In this document: positions 16,475-25,235 of the stretch, piece after piece
Layout of the letters: every line of letters starts with the position of its first letter
Position numbering within the stretch: the first letter of the stretch is position 1
Origin: Paramuribaculum sp.
GTDB lineage: Bacteria; Bacteroidota; Bacteroidia; Bacteroidales; Muribaculaceae
Reading direction: 5' to 3'
Length of the DNA stretch: 44,603 nucleotides
Assembly (NCBI GenBank): GCA_029060545.1
Contig: JAIDTT010000017.1
Location: forward strand, 1-44,603
Made by a program: the position numbers and the translations under genes
Notes under the pieces: generated by a model
Seen by the model: the letters and a program-made list of their open reading frames with translations, nothing else
Databases searched by the model: none
Told to the model about the DNA's origin: nothing

Positions 16475-19400
16475 TTAGAAGGTTACTTCAAATCCAAATT
16501 CGTACTGACGTGTGTTGGGGTAGAAGAAGAGCACACGGTTGACGGAGGGCTCGGGATCCTCACCTTCGAAGCTGGTGATGGTCCAGAGGTTACGGCCTGT
16601 GAAGTGGAAGTTAAGACCCTTCAGACCGATCTTCTGGAGAGCGGTGCGGGGCAGGGCGTAAGCTACGGTGAGGTTCTTGAGGCGCAGATAGGATGCGTCG
16701 CTCACGTAGCGATCGTCGAATTCGGGTTCCTGACTTGCTACGGGGATATCTGTTATCTGTCCGGGATGCGTCCAGATGTTGAGCATATCTACAGACTGGT
16801 TCATACCCTGAAGGTAGAGGTCGATACCTTTAACGTAACGGAGGTTGTTGTTCATGAGGTACTTCTGAGCGCTCCAGTTCCAGTCGGTACGGATGCTGAA
16901 GCCCTTGTAGCGGAGGTCGATACCGAAGCCACCGTTCCAGGGAGCTACGCTGCTCTTGCCGATGAACTGCTCGAGTTCTTCTTCGTTGAACTGCTTGGTG
17001 AGGTTGCCTTCCTTGGTGTACCACATCTGGTAACCGTCGCGAGGATCGACACCTGCATATTTGGCGTAGTAGTATTCGTTAGCGGGGTGACCGATTTCGA
17101 AGCGGGTACCGGTGTTGGGGATGGTGTAAGCACTAAGACCGTCGAAGAGTTCGGTGATCTCATTCTTATTGTAAGCGAAGTTGACGCGAACGCCAGCATA
17201 CCAGTCGGCGGTGCGTACGAGATCGGCCTTAACGTCGACTTCTACACCGGTATTGGTCATGGCTCCTACGTTGCCCATCTGCGAACTGAAGCCGGTGGTG
17301 TAGGACCAGGGAATTGACATGAGGAGGTCGGTGGTCTTCTTCTTATATACGTCTACGTCTGCGCTAACGCGATCGAAGAGACGGAAGTTCAAGCCTACGT
17401 CCCAGGAGGCGGTGCGTTCCCATGTGAGGTTGGGATTACCGGGGGATGATACACCGGTGCCGGATACACTCTGCGATGTGGGACCATAGTTGCTGGTCGA
17501 ACCGATAAGACCCCAGTAGAGGTAGTTGCCGATACCGGAGTTACCCACAGTACCGTAGTTGCCGCGAACGGAGAGTTCGTTGAGCCACTTCACGTTCTGG
17601 AGGAATTTCTCAGCCTTCATGTTCCAGCGGGCACCTACAGCGTAGAAGGTAGCCCAGCGGTGGCCGGGGGCGAACTTGGAGCTGCCGTCGCGACGTACGG
17701 ATGCGTCGAGGAAGTAGCGGCCATCGAAGTCGTAGGAGAAGTTACCGAAGTAGGAATTCATCACGGTCTTCGACATCGAACTGCTGATGGAGGAGCCGGG
17801 GGTCACTGTGGGAGCCTGATCAAGAAGCATCTGGCGAGAGTCAGTGTAGCCTGTACCATACGCTCCGAAGGAGTTGCTCTTGGAGATGATTGACTCCTGA
17901 CCGAGGAGGATGCTGAAGTTGTTCTTCTCAGCTACTGTGAAGCGATATTCGGCAGTGTTGGTGTAGGTGAAGGAGTAGTAGCGGGCGAAGCTCTCTTGAG
18001 CAGAACCTGTCATATACTCACCAACTGCGGGTTGGGGGTTGGACTGGGGGAAGATATCACCCATAGGAGTCTCCTGGACAAGGCGGGGATAGTTGCGGGC
18101 GCTTAGACGCTGATCGTAGGCGTCAACGCTCTGCTGTGCGCGGAGAGTAAGACCACGCACGGGGGTCAATACTTCGTAGAGACCGGCATTGACAGTTACC
18201 TTATTACGGTTTACGTCGGCCTGGCTAACGAGATAGTCGGGAGTAACGGCACCAGTGTAGTGGAGGTACTGAGCTTTATCATGGAATACCATGTCGCCGT
18301 TATCGTTGAAGGTATAGTAATAGGGGGAATCCCACGGACGAGCAAAGTACTGATACATCGAAGGGGTGTAGATGTACGGGCCGTTGGGGATATTGTTGTC
18401 ATAAATGGTGTTAGAGTAGGTGTTGGTCTCATACTTGGTGTAACCGAGGTTGCCCTGAGCACCTACGCGGAACCAATTGTTGACCTTCGAGTCGAGAGCG
18501 AAGCGAAGAGTCTCACGATGCATACCGGACTGGGTGATGATACCGTCCTGATCGTAGTGGTTGAGCGAGAGGTAGTAGCTGAACTTGTCGCTACCGCCCT
18601 GTACGGCTGCTTCGAGAGAGTAGGTGAGAGCAGTGTGGAACATCTCCTTGGTCCAGTCGGTGGAGATACCGTAGGTGTCGACGAGGTCATATACGTCCTG
18701 AGTGAAGGGGTTACCTACCCAGGGAGCTACCATATCGGCAAACTGGAGGAGCTGCTGAGAGGACATCTGCTTGATGTTGGAGGGGAGCTTGGTACCCCAG
18801 CCTACATTAGCGCGTACGGTGACCTGAGCAGACTCACCGAAGCGACCCTTCTTGGAGGTGATCACGATCACACCGTTGGAAGCACGGCTACCGTAGATGG
18901 CTACGGATGCGGCGTCCTTGAGGATGGTGATGCTCTCGATATCGGAGGGGTTGAGAGTGGTGAACACGCTCTGCGATACGGGTGCGCCGTCGAGAATATA
19001 AAGAGGAGTGGTGGAAGCGTAGATGGAGTTGACACCACGGATCATCACGTCGTTGTCTACGCTGGAGGGGTCACCGGAGTTGGAGAAGATAGCAAGACCT
19101 GCTACCTGACCCTGAAGAGCGTCGACGAAGGTTGCGGAGGGGGTGTTTTCGAAAGTCTCCTGACCTACAACGGATACGGCACCTACTACGGAACCGAGTT
19201 TCTTACCCGAACCGTAACCGGTGACTACGATACCTTCAAGAGAGGTAGCGTTGTTGTCGAGATATACGGTCATACCTTCGGAGAGGGGCGCGAGAGCCTC
19301 CTTCATGCCGAGATAAGTTACTTTCACCTCTTTCACTGAGGCAGGAACTGTGATAGTGAACTGGCCGTCCAAGTTGGTGATGACACCACCCTGAGCGCCA

Positions 19401-19537
19401 ACGGGAACGACCGAAGCACCTACCAGAGGCTCTTCGTCGGCCGAACTCATCACCGTGCCATGGTAAGTGCGGTTCTGAGCCGATGCACTTAACGCAAGGG
19501 TAACGATGGCTGTGAGTAGTAAAAACAGCTTTTTCAT
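16475..19537 (-). CDS. SusC/RagA TonB-linked outer-membrane transporter
   Basis: A 1020-residue TonB-dependent importer, the channel half of a SusCD pair. Signal peptide MKKLFLLLTAIVTLALSASA; carboxypeptidase-regulatory-like beta-sandwich at about 24-100 (HGTVMSSADEEPLVGASV); the family signature VVTGYGSGKK at about 104. The plug domain follows (VDALQGQVAGLAI, DVMIRGVNSIYAS, PLYILDGAP, ESITILKDAASVAIYGSRAS). The rest is a 22-strand-type barrel that ends YEFGFEVTF with a terminal aromatic. Codon use is strongly biased, as in highly expressed genes. A TACTTTTG box about 190 bases upstream implies a long leader. No anti-sigma, hybrid two-component or SusR regulator is adjacent. Confidence 0.96.
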   Translation of the reverse strand: MKKLFLLLTAIVTLALSASAQNRTYHGTVMSSADEEPLVGASVVPVGAQGGVITNLDGQFTITVPASVKEVKVTYLGMKEALAPLSEGMTVYLDNNATSLEGIVVTGYGSGKKLGSVVGAVSVVGQETFENTPSATFVDALQGQVAGLAIFSNSGDPSSVDNDVMIRGVNSIYASTTPLYILDGAPVSQSVFTTLNPSDIESITILKDAASVAIYGSRASNGVIVITSKKGRFGESAQVTVRANVGWGTKLPSNIKQMSSQQLLQFADMVAPWVGNPFTQDVYDLVDTYGISTDWTKEMFHTALTYSLEAAVQGGSDKFSYYLSLNHYDQDGIITQSGMHRETLRFALDSKVNNWFRVGAQGNLGYTKYETNTYSNTIYDNNIPNGPYIYTPSMYQYFARPWDSPYYYTFNDNGDMVFHDKAQYLHYTGAVTPDYLVSQADVNRNKVTVNAGLYEVLTPVRGLTLRAQQSVDAYDQRLSARNYPRLVQETPMGDIFPQSNPQPAVGEYMTGSAQESFARYYSFTYTNTAEYRFTVAEKNNFSILLGQESIISKSNSFGAYGTGYTDSRQMLLDQAPTVTPGSSISSSMSKTVMNSYFGNFSYDFDGRYFLDASVRRDGSSKFAPGHRWATFYAVGARWNMKAEKFLQNVKWLNELSVRGNYGTVGNSGIGNYLYWGLIGSTSNYGPTSQSVSGTGVSSPGNPNLTWERTASWDVGLNFRLFDRVSADVDVYKKKTTDLLMSIPWSYTTGFSSQMGNVGAMTNTGVEVDVKADLVRTADWYAGVRVNFAYNKNEITELFDGLSAYTIPNTGTRFEIGHPANEYYYAKYAGVDPRDGYQMWYTKEGNLTKQFNEEELEQFIGKSSVAPWNGGFGIDLRYKGFSIRTDWNWSAQKYLMNNNLRYVKGIDLYLQGMNQSVDMLNIWTHPGQITDIPVASQEPEFDDRYVSDASYLRLKNLTVAYALPRTALQKIGLKGLNFHFTGRNLWTITSFEGEDPEPSVNRVLFFYPNTRQYEFGFEVTF

Positions 19538-19724
19538 ACTTAATAATAATTAGACATATAATTTAATTGGTTTCTTTTCGAAGTGAGGGCTGAGGAGGAT
19601 TGGTGACTCGAGGCCCGATAGTTGTTTTTTTGCTTTGTTTTGTCGTCTTTTTCCTTTCTGTTTGATTTCTTTTTTACCTATTTCGTTTCACATTGCTTTT
19701 TTATCCTATTGGGGATAGATTTTG

Positions 19725-19754
19725 CAAAAGTAGTAATAATTATTAACATTCCAA
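19725..19754 (-). promoter_or_regulatory. Promoter of the SusC-SusD operon
   Basis: On - the -33 TTGG (19751-19754) and the -7 TACTTTTG (19725-19732) are 18 bases apart, a good match to the Bacteroidetes consensus. Transcription would begin near 19718, leaving a leader of about 180 bases before the ATG at 19537. Confidence 0.7.
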
Positions 19755-19835
19755 CACTTCTCAGCATTTATTCTCAGATTTTAACATAAAAATGTCACGT
19801 TTTTGTGTCGCAGGGATGTGTTTTATAACATACGG

Positions 19836-19891
19836 GCGATTTGGCAATCGCGCGCGGGTGTAGTATCTTTGTTGCGGGAATTGCCAATCGC
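19836..19891 (+). promoter_or_regulatory. Thioesterase promoter flanked by repeated motif
   Basis: The -33 TTTGG (19840-19844) and the -7 TATCTTTG (19864-19871) are 19 bases apart. An 11-base motif, TTGSCAATCGC, occurs at 19841-19851 and again at 19881-19891, overlapping the -33 box and just after the start site. The first copy is also half of a palindrome GCGATT-TGGC-AATCGC (19836-19851). This is a plausible repressor operator. Confidence 0.6.
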
Positions 19892-19918
19892 ACGTACACC
19901 TTATTATATATAGCAGAT

Positions 19919-20701
19919 ATGAGACTGATGAAGGAATATACCCGCGAATACGCGCTCTCGGCTGCGCTCTGCAATGCGCAGGGTGAGCTGGCGCCGGCGC
20001 AGCTGGTGCAGGAGATACTTGAGGTGGCTACCGAGCACGCCGATGCGCTCGGTGTGGGCTTCGACCGTCTGGCCGAGGATGGCAATCTGTGGGTGCTCTC
20101 CCGGATCGCTATAGAGATGAACCGATATCCGCGGCTCCACGAGCGCTATGCGCTCACTACCTGGATCGAGGACTACAACCGCCACTTCTCGGAACGCAAC
20201 TTCGAGATCACTTCGGCCGACGGTGGCGAGACTCTCGGATATGCCCGCACTATCTGGGTGGCGATCAATATAGACACGCGCCGTCCGGCCGACCTTACGT
20301 CGATAGAGCATCTGCGAGGTACGGTGAGCGACCGCCCCTGTCCGATCGACAAGCAGGGTAAGATTCGCCCCGTGGCGGAGCCGCAGATCCGGAATACGTA
20401 CACTTTCCGCGTGAGCGACATCGATGTGAACCGCCACGTGAATTCGGCGCGCTATGTGGAGATAATACTCAATCAGCTCGGACTTGAGGAGTATGACCGA
20501 TGCCTGCTTACGCGCTTCGAGATAGAGTATCGCCGCGAGGCGCATTACGGCGACACGGTAGAGGTGGGGTCGACGCCCGATGGCACCGGCATCATCACCG
20601 CGCTGACCATAGCCGGCACCCCGGTGTGCCTCTCCCGCTCCGTCCTCACGCCGCGTGTCCTCATCGCCGGGGCGACGCCGGGGAACGCGTCTGTGCTGTG
20701 A
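19919..20701 (+). CDS. Acyl-ACP thioesterase
   Basis: A 260-residue double hot-dog thioesterase of the FatA/FatB-like family (acyl-ACP thioesterase). It frees fatty acids from acyl carrier protein in the cytoplasm. The N-terminal hot-dog holds ILEVATEHADALGVGFD and the WVLSRIAIEMNRYPR strand. The C-terminal hot-dog carries the catalytic-type motif DIDVNRHVNSARYVEI, with the expected Asn-His pair, followed by FEIEYRREAHYGD. The ATG at 19919 is chosen because a perfect promoter ends about 45 bases upstream and residues MRLMKEYTREY match the family start; frames further upstream cross the promoter. Bacteroidales use such enzymes to tune membrane or exported fatty acids. Specific chain length cannot be read. 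Confidence 0.88.
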   Translation: MRLMKEYTREYALSAALCNAQGELAPAQLVQEILEVATEHADALGVGFDRLAEDGNLWVLSRIAIEMNRYPRLHERYALTTWIEDYNRHFSERNFEITSADGGETLGYARTIWVAINIDTRRPADLTSIEHLRGTVSDRPCPIDKQGKIRPVAEPQIRNTYTFRVSDIDVNRHVNSARYVEIILNQLGLEEYDRCLLTRFEIEYRREAHYGDTVEVGSTPDGTGIITALTIAGTPVCLSRSVLTPRVLIAGATPGNASVL

Positions 20702-20733
20702 TTTGCTAATTAGCGCTTTTTTTGCTACATTTG
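20702..20733 (+). promoter_or_regulatory. Promoter of the subtilisin-like protease gene
   Basis: The -33 TTTG (20702-20705) begins just after the thioesterase stop, and the -7 TACATTTG (20726-20733) follows 20 bases later. A 10-base palindrome GCTAATTAGC lies between them and may be an operator. Confidence 0.7.
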
Positions 20734-20798
20734 CACGCTATATCCAATCATTACCTTGCATTCTACAATCAATCCGAATAAAACCGATCCATAACGAT

Positions 20799-23120
20799 AT
20801 GAAAAAACATCTTCTCTTGCTCCTCACTCTGGCCGGTACAATACTCTGCACCTCAGCCCAGAACAAGATTTCCCTCACTGGTCTGTCTGTGCTTGATGAA
20901 TTCAAGCAGAACGGCTACATATTGCCTCCCTCGATTACCCCCGGCTTTGACCGCAACTCCAATCCCAGTGCGGCATTATCCCCCATGTCGACCGTCGCTG
21001 CCGAAGCCGGTATGACCTCCATCCCTGCCTTCGTGGAACTCGAACCGGATGGATCCGCCGCGATGCTCGAAGAATTAGGACTTAAGGTTAATACGGATCT
21101 TGGTGACATCGTAGTGGTGAATCTACCATTGGCTCGTGCCGAAGAGATCGCATCTCTCCCATGGGTAAAACTACTTGACTTCGGTGGCGTGTCTACCCCT
21201 ATGCTCAATTTTGCACGTCAACAGGGCAACGTCAACACTGTGCAGACAGGTTTCAACTACGACGGCAAGACTATGAGTTTCGACGGCACCGGCGTAGTGT
21301 GCGGAATGATGGACACCGGTCTCGACCCCAACCATATCAACTTTAAAAACGACGCGGGCGACATCCGTATTCAGCGTTTCTGGTGGATGAATACCCAATA
21401 TGGCGGTTCGATAGAGTACAACCCTGAAACAATACCTTCATTTTCTACCGACAATACGAATCAAACACACGCGACCCACGTGGGCGGCATCATCGGCGGT
21501 AGCTACAAAGGAGAATCATATTTCTATTCACTAAGCACTCCTGATGGTACTTCCGGTGCTAATCATCTCACTACTCCCGGAAATATGCCCTACTACGGCG
21601 TTGCCACAGGTGCCGACTTAGCATTCGCGGCTGGAGATCTATATGACGCTAACATCACGACCGGTGTTGATAATATTATTGAATATGCCAAATCTGTGGG
21701 CAAACCCGTAGTGGTAAACCTCTCTCTTGGTAGTACCACCGGACCGCACGACGGCACCGATTCCTACAGCAAGGCTCTGTCTAACCTCGGTAAAAAAGGC
21801 ATCATCTGTATGTCAGCAGGCAACGACGGCGACGAGCCCATATCGATAGTCAAGAAGTTTACAGCTACTGCAGCCGGCAGTTATGTACTTACAGGCGTAG
21901 CCTATCCCCTCTCGGGTGTAGTAACTGCCAATTATGCCAGTGGCGCTTTAGATATTTGGGGAAACAACGATGTGCCGCTTACCGTTCGAGTTGGTATCGC
22001 GAATGGCAGTCGAAATTTTATAGAACTGATGGCTAATAATACTGACAACAAAAACCTACAGTCTTTTTCAGCATCCGGTTCTGATTTCACAAGCAGGTTT
22101 AGCGGGGCAGTGACTATGACGGCTCAAGTTGAAAGCTTCAACAACCGCTTCCATGCGCGTATCACCTTCAATAGTATGCAACCATCTTCAGGTCTTGCAA
22201 GTAGCGAAAATTTTGCTATATACGTAAGTGGAGCATCCGGACAGACCGCATATTTGTATGGTTCCAGCAGTGTGCTTTTCCCTGACGAACCCAACTTTAA
22301 GGTTAATATTGACGGTGCCCTCAAAACCTCATCGGGAGGTAGCGCTTCCAACTCCATTAACAGCGGAGCATGCGCTGAAAACATCCTCTCGGTTGGAGCT
22401 TCCGTGTCGCGTACCAGATGGGGTGCTCTTGATGGAGGTGTTTATAGAAACAACAGTAATGATTACTATGTGGGACAGATAGCTCCTTTCTCCTCCTATG
22501 GGACGAGCTTTCAAGGAGCTCAATTGCCCTTGATAGTGGGGCCCGGCTCGCAGATTATGTCAAGCTACTCAACTCCTTACCTTGATGCTCATACATCGCT
22601 CAAAAACACTATGGTAGGTCAACAGGACGAAGCCACACGCACTAACTACTGGGGTGCGATGCAGGGTACGTCGATGTCGTGTCCGTTCGTCACCGGCACC
22701 ATCGGTCTCTGGCTTCAGGCCGACCCCACCCTCACCTACGATAGAATAATCGATGTGCTTGAGCATACCGCCGTGACCAACTCCGATACCCAACTCGCTC
22801 CCGAGCGCTGGGGCTACGGCCTCATCGACGGCGAAGCCGGCATGCGCTACGTGCTCGCACAGCGCGCCGACATCGGACAGGTATGGGCTGACGATGATCA
22901 GCGCCTGATACTCTCGCGCTCCGAGGGCTCTCTCGATGTATTTGTAGCCGGTGAGACAGCACTTACCGTAACACTCTGCGACATACAGGGTCGCACGGTA
23001 GCATCGGCCAAAGCTGCGGGCGATCGTCTGACGCTCAATACTGCAGGCCTTGCCTCCGGCGTCTATATCGTACGTGTAGGGGGCGACACCGCCACCTTCA
23101 CCCGCAAACTCACACTCTGA
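20799..23120 (+). CDS. Secreted subtilisin-like serine protease (S8) with sorting tail
   Basis: A 773-residue exported peptidase. The signal peptide is MKKHLLLLLTLAGTILCTSA. The catalytic triad reads Asp172 (MMDTGLD), His224 (THATHVGG) and Ser625 (GTSMSCPF), with the oxyanion Asn342 in SAGNDG. An N-terminal propeptide-like region occupies about 25-140. The catalytic domain is split by an insertion of roughly 200 residues (about 350-550) rich in Ser, Gly and Asn, which looks like a beta-sandwich, often substrate-binding. The C-terminus (VTLCDIQGRTVASAK ... GLASGVYIVRVGG ... FTRKLTL) is a type IX secretion-type sorting domain. The ATG at 20799 is preferred over frames starting in the thioesterase gene, since it begins the signal peptide and follows the promoter. 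It likely degrades host or dietary protein at the surface. Confidence 0.93.
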   Translation: MKKHLLLLLTLAGTILCTSAQNKISLTGLSVLDEFKQNGYILPPSITPGFDRNSNPSAALSPMSTVAAEAGMTSIPAFVELEPDGSAAMLEELGLKVNTDLGDIVVVNLPLARAEEIASLPWVKLLDFGGVSTPMLNFARQQGNVNTVQTGFNYDGKTMSFDGTGVVCGMMDTGLDPNHINFKNDAGDIRIQRFWWMNTQYGGSIEYNPETIPSFSTDNTNQTHATHVGGIIGGSYKGESYFYSLSTPDGTSGANHLTTPGNMPYYGVATGADLAFAAGDLYDANITTGVDNIIEYAKSVGKPVVVNLSLGSTTGPHDGTDSYSKALSNLGKKGIICMSAGNDGDEPISIVKKFTATAAGSYVLTGVAYPLSGVVTANYASGALDIWGNNDVPLTVRVGIANGSRNFIELMANNTDNKNLQSFSASGSDFTSRFSGAVTMTAQVESFNNRFHARITFNSMQPSSGLASSENFAIYVSGASGQTAYLYGSSSVLFPDEPNFKVNIDGALKTSSGGSASNSINSGACAENILSVGASVSRTRWGALDGGVYRNNSNDYYVGQIAPFSSYGTSFQGAQLPLIVGPGSQIMSSYSTPYLDAHTSLKNTMVGQQDEATRTNYWGAMQGTSMSCPFVTGTIGLWLQADPTLTYDRIIDVLEHTAVTNSDTQLAPERWGYGLIDGEAGMRYVLAQRADIGQVWADDDQRLILSRSEGSLDVFVAGETALTVTLCDIQGRTVASAKAAGDRLTLNTAGLASGVYIVRVGGDTATFTRKLTL

Positions 23121-23155
23121 CGTAAGACAATCCACACTTATACTATAGCAACCCC

Positions 23156-23182
23156 GAGGCCGTGTCCACCCGACGCGGCCTC
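23156..23182. terminator. Terminator between convergent genes
   Basis: GAGGCCGTG (23156-23164) pairs with CGCGGCCTC (23174-23182), with one T-G wobble, around a nine-base loop. TCCATTTT follows on +. It lies between the protease gene (+) and the Crp-type gene (-) and may serve both. Confidence 0.65.
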
Positions 23183-23204
23183 TCCATTTTCCCGCATCAT
23201 CGGA

Positions 23205-23888
23205 TTATGCATCAAACGATAGCAGTGCTACCATCGCGGCGCGGTCGTGGATCTGCATCGAGCGCGAAGTGTAGTCGATAAGGCCGCGCTCCTTCATCGA
23301 CTCAAGTACGGAGATGAACGACGAACGCTGCACGCCAAACATCGAGTAGAGATCCCTCTGTCGGCATTCGAGCACAATATCGGTGCCTCCCGGCTGAGTT
23401 AGCGCCGATATCCAGTAGGCGATACGCTGTTCCAGGCTCCCCGCTGTCACTGCAAGAACACCGTCGACAGCCTTCTGCGCGTTGGCCGACAGGGTATTGA
23501 GATAATTATACAGGAACACGCTGTCGGCACCAAGCATCTTCACATAGTCCTGCTTGTCGATCTGCAGAATACTCGTCGGCTCCGCGGCAACAGCCGTGCA
23601 GGGGTACACCGTGGCGCGTCCGAACAGATAGTCGGGGCTGATCACACACGGCGCCGCCAGAGTCTGCGACACCCGAAAGCGGCTGTCGGCACTCTCGATA
23701 CTCATACGCAGCGAGCCCGAGATTGCAAACTTGATATGGGTACATGGATCGCCGACTCCGACAATACGTTCACCCTCAAGATATTTCAGGAAGTGAAATT
23801 TTGTCTTGCCCACCACATCCGAGAGCTTTTCGTAGCTTACGCCGCGAAACAGAGGCAAAGCCATCAGTATTTCATACATCGAATTCAT
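23205..23888 (-). CDS. Crp/Fnr-family transcription regulator
   Basis: A 227-residue regulator. Residues about 10-120 form the cyclic-nucleotide-binding-type beta-roll (FHFLKYLEGERIVGVGD, HIKFAISGSLRMSIES), then a dimerisation helix. The C-terminal winged helix includes RDLYSMFGVQRSSFISVLESM, the recognition helix. No Cys cluster is seen at the N-terminus, so it is not an Fnr-type iron-sulfur sensor; the effector is unknown. The start at 23888 is favoured because AAGGAG, an unusually good Shine-Dalgarno for this group, sits just before it; MYEIL at 23879 is the alternative. It diverges from the DUF4494 gene and shares a 117-base spacer with it. It may regulate that gene or itself. Confidence 0.88.
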   Translation of the reverse strand: MNSMYEILMALPLFRGVSYEKLSDVVGKTKFHFLKYLEGERIVGVGDPCTHIKFAISGSLRMSIESADSRFRVSQTLAAPCVISPDYLFGRATVYPCTAVAAEPTSILQIDKQDYVKMLGADSVFLYNYLNTLSANAQKAVDGVLAVTAGSLEQRIAYWISALTQPGGTDIVLECRQRDLYSMFGVQRSSFISVLESMKERGLIDYTSRSMQIHDRAAMVALLSFDA

Positions 23889-23936
23889 TTTCTCCTTTTT
23901 ATATGTAAACGTGCCGGAGCGCCCGGATGTTTTCCG

Positions 23937-23965
23937 CAAAGTTAGTCGAATTTTTATTACCTTTG
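23937..23965. promoter_or_regulatory. Divergent -7 boxes for the crp-type and DUF4494 genes
   Basis: On -, TAACTTTG (23937-23944) faces the Crp-type gene. On +, TACCTTTG (23958-23965) faces the DUF4494 gene. The two boxes are only 13 bases apart, so polymerase can probably use just one side at a time. Neither has a clear -33 element. Confidence 0.55.
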
Positions 23966-24005
23966 TCGGAAGAATTACACCAAAACATAAATACGACACA
24001 ACAAT

Positions 24006-24467
24006 ATGGCCAACTGGTTTGAATGTAAAGTACGCTACGACAAAATGATGGAAAACGGCGTACCCAAGAAAGTAAACGAACCCTATCTCGTCGACGCCCT
24101 CTCCTTTACCGAGGCTGAGTCGCGCATCATCGAAGAGCAGACACCCTTTATCTCGGGCGACTTCTCCGTAAGCGCCGTGAAGCGCACCAAGATCAGCGAG
24201 ATATTCCGCGACGACACCGCCGACCGCTGGTATCTCGCCAAAGTAGCCTTCATCACCATCGACGAAAAGACGGCCACCGAGAAGCGTACCGTGAGCCAGA
24301 TACTCGTGGCCGGAAGCGACTTCGACAGTGCATACAAGAACTTTTTGGACGGCATGAAGGGTACTTTGGCCGACTTCGACCTTGTGTCGCTCTCCGAGAC
24401 CCCTCTGATGGATGTATACGGTATGAAAGTGACCGGTTCCAACCCCGCACCCGCCACCGAAGAGTAG
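24006..24467 (+). CDS. DUF4494 domain protein
   Basis: A 153-residue cytoplasmic protein that matches the Bacteroidetes DUF4494 pattern: starts MANWFECKVRYDKMMENG, then KKVNEPYLVDALSFTEAESR, FSVSAVKRTKISEIF, RWYLAKVAFITIDEK and KRTVSQILVAGSDFDSAYKNF. It is alpha/beta with no signal, membrane or catalytic motif. It is conserved next to the YggS gene in related genomes as far as I recall. The stop touches the start of that gene without a gap, so the two are translationally coupled and probably work in one process. The molecular function is unknown. Confidence 0.85.
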   Translation: MANWFECKVRYDKMMENGVPKKVNEPYLVDALSFTEAESRIIEEQTPFISGDFSVSAVKRTKISEIFRDDTADRWYLAKVAFITIDEKTATEKRTVSQILVAGSDFDSAYKNFLDGMKGTLADFDLVSLSETPLMDVYGMKVTGSNPAPATEE

Positions 24468-25133
24468 ATGATAGCCGATCGCCTTGCCTGCCTGCGCCGA
24501 CAGCTGCCCGAAGGGGTGGAGCTCACTGCCGTGAGCAAATTCCACCCGGTCGAGGCGCTCCGCGAGGCATACGACGCCGGCCAGCGTATCTTCGGCGAGA
24601 GCCGCGTGCAGGAGATCACCTCTAAGATCGAGGCGATGCCCGATGATACCGTATGGCACTTTATAGGCCATCTGCAGACCAACAAAGTGCGTCGGCTGCT
24701 ATCCACGCGCCGCATAGCTCTGATCGAGAGCGTCGACACCGACCGTCTACTCCGGGCCATCGACGATGAGAGCCTGCGGCTCGGTATCGTCACCCGGGTG
24801 CTTCTGCAGGTACACGTGGCACGCGAGGAGACCAAATTCGGCTTCTCGCCCGACGAACTCATCGAGTTTTTTACCTCCGGTGCTTTCGAATCGCTCCGTG
24901 CCACACACATCTGCGGACTCATGGCTATGGCGTCCAACACCGACGACACCGCTCGCGTAGCCGACGATTTCCGGCGGGTAGCCGCATTGATGGCCGACAT
25001 ACAGCACCTGCGTCCCGACCTGCGAGGATTCGACACACTCAGCATGGGTATGAGCCACGACTATCCGCTTGCCATAGCGGCCGGAGCCAACCTCGTACGC
25101 ATCGGATCGCTCATATTCGGCGATAGAGTGTAA
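24468..25133 (+). CDS. yggS: YggS-family PLP homeostasis protein
   Basis: A 221-residue protein of the YggS/PROSC family, which binds pyridoxal phosphate and keeps free PLP and amino-acid pools in balance; it has no known enzyme activity. It has the alanine-racemase-like TIM barrel. TAVSKFHPVEALREAY carries the PLP-Lys (VSK), then FGESRVQEI, WHFIGHLQTNK, LLQVHVAREETKFGF, ICGLMAMAS, and SMGMSHDYPLAIAAG with the phosphate-binding GANLVRIGSLIFG. Length is typical. It starts immediately after the DUF4494 stop. A stop and a new promoter separate it from the sugar permease downstream. Confidence 0.93.
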   Translation: MIADRLACLRRQLPEGVELTAVSKFHPVEALREAYDAGQRIFGESRVQEITSKIEAMPDDTVWHFIGHLQTNKVRRLLSTRRIALIESVDTDRLLRAIDDESLRLGIVTRVLLQVHVAREETKFGFSPDELIEFFTSGAFESLRATHICGLMAMASNTDDTARVADDFRRVAALMADIQHLRPDLRGFDTLSMGMSHDYPLAIAAGANLVRIGSLIFGDRV

Positions 25134-25173
25134 AAAAATCGACACAAATAGCGGGCAACCCGAAAAATTACAT

Positions 25174-25181
25174 TAACTTTG
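25174..25181 (+). promoter_or_regulatory. -7 box (TAACTTTG) for the sugar permease gene
   Basis: Perfect TAnnTTTG located 55 bases before the ATG at 25236. No good -33 TTG is seen. The leader is A-rich just before the start codon, typical of well-translated Bacteroidetes genes. Confidence 0.6.
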
Positions 25182-25235
25182 CCCTCTACTGCTCACCATG
25201 AACGAACTAAACCAAAATAAATCCTTTTAATCAAA

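Larger units (their letters stand above)
19538..19918. other. Divergent promoter region between susC-like and thioesterase genes
   Basis: A gene-free 381-base stretch. The susC side (19538-19720) is a long leader, purine-rich on the transcribed strand, with no hairpin I can call. The -7 box for susC is at 19725-19732 and that for the thioesterase at 19864-19871. The AT-rich block 19735-19800 separates the two. Confidence 0.7.

Noticed and set aside
18260-19339. 359-codon open frame on + opposite susC
   Set aside because: It is antisense to the plug and early barrel of SusC and has no family features.
23205-24671. Long fusion of an unknown domain to the Crp-type regulator
   Set aside because: The added part is antisense to the DUF4494 and YggS genes; a good Shine-Dalgarno marks the start at 23888.
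25199-25231. 10-codon leader peptide before the sugar permease
   Set aside because: There is no attenuator hairpin or codon run, and the leader is simply A-rich; most likely chance.
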